The notes below the pieces were generated by a model, which did not search any database, had not been told where the DNA came from, and saw only the letters and a program-made list of their open reading frames with translations. A stretch of DNA of 64,000 nt from CAYOEV01 sp964403075 (GTDB taxonomy: Bacteria > Bacteroidota > Bacteroidia > Cytophagales > Cyclobacteriaceae), in contig CAYOEV010000002.1 in the NCBI GenBank assembly GCA_964403075.1, positions 1 through 64,000 of the forward strand, read 5' to 3'. A program made the position numbers and the translations under genes. Below are positions 62,618-64,000 of this stretch, piece after piece. Numbering within the stretch: the stretch's first letter is position 1; each line of letters opens with the position of its first letter.

Positions 62618-62861
62618 ACATTTACACGCGTTTATCCAGACGCATGATCAGGATTACGTGTTAGAGGCCGTAGAAGTGCTGGAAGACCTTACTGAAAATG
62701 AAAAACTGACCGATCAAGAATTGGATGTCATAGGTGAATTGTTATCAAATATGCATGGCGCATTGGAAGTGCGTAAAATGATAAAAAGCGGTAAAACTGA
62801 AAAACAAGCCCTAAACACCTTCATGCAACGGGTGGTTGGTGCTATAGATAAAAACAATTGA
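62598..62861 (+). CDS. DUF6952 family protein (paralogue 2)
   Basis: 87 residues, acidic and helical, with ELDVIGELLSN and the ending FMQRVVGAID. Overlap with the thioredoxin gene (20 bp) implies tight coupling. Its place in the oxyR-linked operon points to oxidative-stress defence. The paralogue at 43870-44124 is not in such a context. Confidence 0.85.
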   Translation: MRLPVIKHLHAFIQTHDQDYVLEAVEVLEDLTENEKLTDQELDVIGELLSNMHGALEVRKMIKSGKTEKQALNTFMQRVVGAIDKNN

Positions 62862-62883
62862 ACAGTTAATGGCACTATAAATG

Positions 62884-62918
62884 AAAAAGATGACCAAGAA
62901 ATTGGTCATCTTTTTTTT
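62884..62918 (+). terminator. Intrinsic terminator of the peroxiredoxin operon
   Basis: AAAGATGACCAA (62886-62897) pairs with TTGGTCATCTTT (62902-62913) across a GAAA loop, followed by T. Confidence 0.92.
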
Positions 62919-62937
62919 ATCATTTCTTTGAAGTCAT

Positions 62938-62947
62938 NNNNNNNNNN
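62938..62947. other. Ten-N assembly gap
   Basis: A run of ten N, a scaffold placeholder, between the peroxiredoxin operon terminator and the nrdA terminator. The missing length is unknown. Confidence 0.97.
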
Positions 62948-63073
62948 ACCGACCTGTTGCCATACCCGCCATGACAGCAGGGGCAACTTAACGATCACAA
63001 GATCTCTTGAATACGTGTTGTAGGAAATATGGCCATAAAAGGTGAGCGCCAAGGATATATTATCTAAATAATA

Positions 63074-63105
63074 AAACCCTGAAAGCGTTTGCTCTCAGGG
63101 TTTTA
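63074..63105. terminator. Terminator after nrdA
   Basis: AAAACCCTGA (63074-63083) pairs with TCAGGGTTTT (63096-63105), with inner AGC/GCT. T-rich on both strands; on the minus strand it terminates nrdA. Confidence 0.8.
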
Positions 63106-63124
63106 TATTTTTACTAATTAAATA

Positions 63125-64000
63125 TCAACTGCCACACATTTCGCAATCATCAGGATTATCCAATGAGCATTGTACGGCTGCTTGATTTTGCCTTTCAAGT
63201 TCCCCTCCAGTGGACGGCGGTACTTCAGTCTGTTCTTGCTGTTCTTTCTCTACCGTGAATTTAATGGCATCTGTAGCTGCCTTGGTACGGAGGTAATACA
63301 TACCGGTCTTGAGCCCCTTTTGCCAGGCGTAAAAATGCATGGAAGTCATCTTGCCAAAGTTCGGATCCTTCAGATGGATGTTCATGCTTTGACTTTGGCA
63401 AATGTAAGCGCCCCGGTCAGCTGCCATATCGATGATGGCCTTTTGAGAAATTTCCCATACAGTTTTGTAACGTGTTTTGATGTCCTCAGGTATCTCCGGG
63501 ATGTTTTGTACAGAGCCATTGTCCGCCTTGATTCTATTCATCATGCGGTCATCCCATAAGCCCCTGCCTATGAGGTCACGCATGAGGTATTTGTTGGCCA
63601 CTATAAATTCACCAGATAACACCCGTCTGACGTACAAGTTAGAGGTGTAAGGCTCAAAGCACTCGTTATTACCCAATATCTGCGAGGTAGACGCCGTAGG
63701 CATCGGCGCCACCAACAGGGAGTTTCTAACACCGTGTTTCTTCACTTTATTCTTCAATTCAAACCAATCCCATCTACCTGAGTCAGGTTCTACACCCCAC
63801 ATATCGAACTGAAAAATCCCTTTGGATACAGGTGAACCTTCAAAAGTCTCGTAGGCACCTTCTTTTTGTGCCAATTCCATGGATGTTTCCATGGCGCCGT
63901 AATAGATGGTTTCAAAAATGTCCTTATTAAGCCGGCGAGCCTCTGGTGACTCAAAGGCCATGCTCATTTCCATGAATGTATCAGCAAGACCCTGCACTCC
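63125..64000 (-). CDS. nrdA: Ribonucleoside-diphosphate reductase alpha subunit, 3' part
   Basis: The C-terminal 291 codons; the gene continues beyond the right edge. Class I signatures include the active-site Cys in GNNECFEPYTSN, the tyrosines in GMYYLRTKAA and the C-terminal redox pair CEMC. It reduces ribonucleotides to deoxyribonucleotides; the beta subunit is not in the window. The tail (about residues 250-280) is Gln/Glu-rich. Confidence 0.95.
   Translation of the reverse strand, partial: GVQGLADTFMEMSMAFESPEARRLNKDIFETIYYGAMETSMELAQKEGAYETFEGSPVSKGIFQFDMWGVEPDSGRWDWFELKNKVKKHGVRNSLLVAPMPTASTSQILGNNECFEPYTSNLYVRRVLSGEFIVANKYLMRDLIGRGLWDDRMMNRIKADNGSVQNIPEIPEDIKTRYKTVWEISQKAIIDMAADRGAYICQSQSMNIHLKDPNFGKMTSMHFYAWQKGLKTGMYYLRTKAATDAIKFTVEKEQQEQTEVPPSTGGELERQNQAAVQCSLDNPDDCEMCGS

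Overview
The window is a 64 kb stretch of a bacterial chromosome, almost certainly Bacteroidota and probably the Cytophagales branch. Reasons: the gene families (YceI, DUF3109, DUF1684, DUF6952, MetY-MetX-Hom, RplM-RpsI-RpsB-Tsf, PheT-ZapA-RNase Y), the many lipoproteins with a Cys at residues 15-20, and four promoters of the Bacteroidota type (TTG, 19-21 bp, TAnnTTTG). Shine-Dalgarno sites are rare. Two runs of exactly ten N (28275-28284 and 62938-62947) show a scaffolded draft assembly. I saw no rRNA, tRNA, CRISPR, prophage or insertion sequence; most of the window is core metabolism.

Layout. 1-2.9 kb: argD (partial)-argC-argJ. 3.1-6.7 kb: a secreted DUF4350-like protein, an unknown small protein, and an SPFH-GYF protein next to a double zinc-ribbon membrane protein. 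6.9-10.7 kb: DUF3109, YceI, a Crp/Fnr regulator and a divergent hemJ-sco-cytochrome c cluster. 10.9-14.5 kb: argF-argG-argH, so de novo arginine synthesis by the acetyl cycle is nearly complete here but split by 8 kb. 15-25.5 kb: a membrane protein plus winged-helix regulator, a VWA membrane protein, fabG, lpdA, a RidA-like protein, an LDH/MDH-like dehydrogenase with an odd specificity residue, and several secreted proteins. 26.2-29.8 kb: the hom-metX-metY methionine operon (minus strand), led by a canonical promoter and a compact SAM-I-type riboswitch. 30-37.6 kb: MaoC hydratase, sucD, rny, zapA, pheT. 37.8-47.3 kb: a three-repeat acidic lipoprotein, radC, rpsT, a nuclease/phospholipase C-like protein, an M3 peptidase, DUF6952, DUF429 and a GH3 lipoprotein. 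47.5-55 kb: tsf-rpsB-rpsI-rplM, an RluA synthase, a PhoR/PhoB-like two-component pair, recA and an ABC permease. 55-64 kb: queA, ispD, DUF2795, DUF349, ettA, a thioesterase, oxyR, a peroxide-defence cluster (peroxiredoxin-thioredoxin-DUF6952) and the 3' part of nrdA.

How the genes work together. The best-supported regulatory circuits are (1) SAM feedback on direct-sulfhydrylation methionine synthesis, (2) OxyR with its two redox cysteines facing a peroxiredoxin promoter that carries an OxyR-like operator, (3) a 23-bp near-identical element upstream of both the 15162 operon and the 16056 gene, possibly the operator of the winged-helix regulator between them, and (4) a dyad at the predicted start of the Crp/Fnr gene that suggests autoregulation. 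The less described items are the repeat lipoprotein at 37813, the SPFH/zinc-ribbon pair, the P4-less riboswitch and the dehydrogenase at 21817. All reading was by eye; no database or folding program was used.
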